From a bacterium HR32 (GTDB lineage Bacteria; Sysuimicrobiota; Sysuimicrobiia; Sysuimicrobiales; Sysuimicrobiaceae): 5,760 bases of DNA. Below the pieces are notes generated by a model. The model saw only the letters and a list, made by a program, of their open reading frames with translations, ran no database searches and had not been told where the DNA came from. The position numbers were made by a program, and so were the translations under genes. Shown one piece after another: positions 4,219-5,760 of this stretch (the first letter of the stretch is position 1; the number at the start of each line of letters is the position of its first letter). The stretch spans positions 1 through 5,760 of the forward strand of contig BEII01000130.1 in assembly GCA_002898935.1 (NCBI GenBank), read 5' to 3'.

Positions 4219-5760
4219 ATGAGCAAGCGCCTTCTCAGCGCCGTCCTGGTGGCGGTCCTGACCGCCACCGCCTGCGGCAGAGCCCCCACCAGCCAGACGC
4301 CCAGCGGGGGCGCCAGCAGACCCTCCACCGCCCGCGAGGTCCAGGGGAGACTGACCCTGCCTCCGGGCACGTCCCTGTCCCCTGGGAACCTCCGCGTCGT
4401 CACCGCATGGGGCGACGGAGCCGTGTCTCAGACAGACGCTACTTCAGGCACGTTCACCGCGGTCACCGTACAGGGATCGGCACAGCTCGTGATGGCCCTC
4501 GACCGCGAAGGCCGTGTGGTCCTCGCGGGGACGTCCGGCATCGAGGACAGCCTCACCCTGAACAGCGAGACCACCGCCGAGTCGCTCCTCCTCATAAACC
4601 CGGTTGTCGCCACCGGCGACCGCAACGAGGCGCTGGCCCTGCACCGGCACTTCACCAGCAATGGCTACCTCGGCTCCGTGCGTGACGCCGTGGACCAGCA
4701 GCTCCGAACCATCGGCCACATCAACCCCGCTCAGGACCCTCTCCGTACCGCGCTTCTCAACGCCTGGAACCGCCTGTACCAGGACATCCGCTCCGGTGCC
4801 CTGGCTCAGTCCTCCAGAAGCCGCGTTGCCCGACAGCAATCCGAGCCCAAGCCTCCCAGCACTCGCCGCTCCGCCATCACTCCCGAGCAGGACCAGAGTG
4901 GCATCAAGCTGACCGAGGGCGAGGAGGCAGACAACGACGAGTCCACGTACGAACTCAGCCTGACCAACTACCGCCGCCGCTGGCTCGGCCTCCACGCACG
5001 TCCCTACGACAGCAGCGGCAACCCCCTCGGGCCGTGGCAGTTCTACGGGCTGACCTCCGCCCGTCCGGGGATCAGCCTCGGCAGCATCGTGACGGGCGCC
5101 GTGTTTAATCCCTCCGTAAAGGGCTACGTCGTCAACCTCCCGCAAGGCACGTCTACGGCCAAGCTGGAGGTCTGGGGCTGGGGATTCCAGGACCCCGCCT
5201 CCCGGCCCGAGTCGGACGTGGCCCTCCACCTCAGGTTTGCTCCGCACGCCGCGGACATGTTCTTCGAGTTCCTCCTGCCCGCCATCGCGTACATCCTCGG
5301 CCTGCCTGGCAACTTGAAGGCAGCCTTCCCGGACCACGTCCACTCCAGCCAGTTCGTTGAAGTCTTCTACGACACCGCCGCCCAGCTCGTCGCCCTGATC
5401 GGCGGAGACCTCAGCGACTTCGCCACCACCGGGAAGTTTTCCCTGACCTCCAGCATCGCCAGCCTCGGGGGATTCATCCGGTTCCTCCTCGACTCGCCCG
5501 CAGGTGTGCGCCTTCTGGGCTTCCTGATCGAGGAGCTCGCCATCCAAGGCTTCACAGGAATCGCCCTGCAAGTGATCCAAGCAGCTGTCAGGAAAGTCAG
5601 CCCCTACCTCCTGTTCATCAGCACCGGCGAGCTTGCGGCCAACTACGTCTCCGTCGTATGGGCGTACTCCAATTCCCGGGGGGTTGAGTTCTGGACCGCC
5701 TCCCTGCCACGGAACCCCAGCTGGTACTTCGTGGCCACCCTGAACTGGGACCAGCCCAAC
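4219..5760 (+). CDS. Predicted lipoprotein of unknown function (3' end beyond window)
   Basis: The frame is open for 514 codons to the window edge with no stop. Residues 1-19 are a lipoprotein signal peptide: basic MSKR, a hydrophobic core, then lipobox TATAC with Cys19 as the lipidation site. The mature protein would be anchored outside the cytoplasmic membrane or in an outer membrane. Residues 20-40 are a Ser/Thr/Pro-rich linker. Residues 41-128 look like a beta-sandwich (VQGRLTLPPGTSL, and ETTAESLLLINP at 117-128), reminiscent of regulatory-like beta domains in other bacterial lipoproteins. Residues 135-190 are predicted helical, and 195-245 are charged and probably disordered. Residues 246-340 are again beta-like, with WGWGF at 319-323. 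Residues 347-465 are rich in amphipathic or hydrophobic helices (FFEFLLPAIAYILGLPG at 348-364, and GFIRFLLDSPAGVRLLGFLI at 418-437). No catalytic motif is recognised. A long antisense frame (5580-4444) is a shadow. The coding call is firm; the function is unknown. Confidence 0.85.
   Translation, partial: MSKRLLSAVLVAVLTATACGRAPTSQTPSGGASRPSTAREVQGRLTLPPGTSLSPGNLRVVTAWGDGAVSQTDATSGTFTAVTVQGSAQLVMALDREGRVVLAGTSGIEDSLTLNSETTAESLLLINPVVATGDRNEALALHRHFTSNGYLGSVRDAVDQQLRTIGHINPAQDPLRTALLNAWNRLYQDIRSGALAQSSRSRVARQQSEPKPPSTRRSAITPEQDQSGIKLTEGEEADNDESTYELSLTNYRRRWLGLHARPYDSSGNPLGPWQFYGLTSARPGISLGSIVTGAVFNPSVKGYVVNLPQGTSTAKLEVWGWGFQDPASRPESDVALHLRFAPHAADMFFEFLLPAIAYILGLPGNLKAAFPDHVHSSQFVEVFYDTAAQLVALIGGDLSDFATTGKFSLTSSIASLGGFIRFLLDSPAGVRLLGFLIEELAIQGFTGIALQVIQAAVRKVSPYLLFISTGELAANYVSVVWAYSNSRGVEFWTASLPRNPSWYFVATLNWDQPN

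Noticed and set aside
4444..5580. Minus-strand frame of 378 codons
   Set aside because: It is antisense to the lipoprotein frame, rich in Gly, Glu, Val and Asp as expected from shadowing C-ending codons, and has no family motif or ribosome site. The plus-strand frame has a signal peptide and Shine-Dalgarno.
1..5760. CRISPR array, insertion sequence, prophage or defence system
   Set aside because: No regularly spaced repeats, transposase or integrase motifs, terminal inverted repeats or nuclease/helicase signatures were found in any frame read.

Overview
This GC-rich bacterial window carries the end of a peptide-type ABC transporter operon, a tRNA-Ser, an ammonium-transport/P-II operon on the opposite strand, and the first 514 codons of an unrecognised lipoprotein gene. 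The P-II protein closely resembles, from memory, the Thermus-type GlnK (a T-loop of the form YRGTTVKMEL, and the C-terminal RIRTGEEDEAA). Strong GGAGG ribosome sites, a 3'-CCA encoded in the tRNA and high GC fit a thermophilic or Terrabacteria-like bacterium (Thermus relatives, deep Bacillota-like or candidate lineages). The species cannot be fixed from the sequence.

Layout. Bases 1-1756 (+) hold two overlapping permease genes of the dipeptide/oligopeptide/nickel family; the first lacks its 5' end. A GC-rich hairpin follows. A complete tRNA-Ser(UGA) lies at 1835-1924 (+). It converges on the amtB-glnK operon (minus strand, 3610 to 1968), and a small symmetric hairpin separates them. The two operon genes share an ATGA stop/start overlap. 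The operon has a near-ideal sigma70-type promoter (TTGACA, 17 bp, TATATA) with an inverted repeat inside it. Between promoter and start codon sits a perfect 15-bp hairpin followed by six T, which looks like an intrinsic terminator directly abutting the Shine-Dalgarno sequence. Roughly 320 bases (3713-4035) hold no recognisable gene. A plausible activator-type promoter follows: two CCTTAAG heptamers 11 bp apart, then TATACT. It leads, after a leader of about 140 nt, to the lipoprotein gene at 4219 (+), which runs off the window.

How the genes work together. The two permeases would form the membrane channel of an ABC importer whose binding protein and ATPases are outside the window. AmtB conducts ammonium, and GlnK, made from the same mRNA, would gate it according to ATP/ADP and 2-oxoglutarate. 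The most unusual feature is the amtB leader: promoter, possible operator, terminator-like hairpin and ribosome site are packed into about 100 bases. That suggests transcript-level control of nitrogen uptake, although no classical antiterminator is visible.
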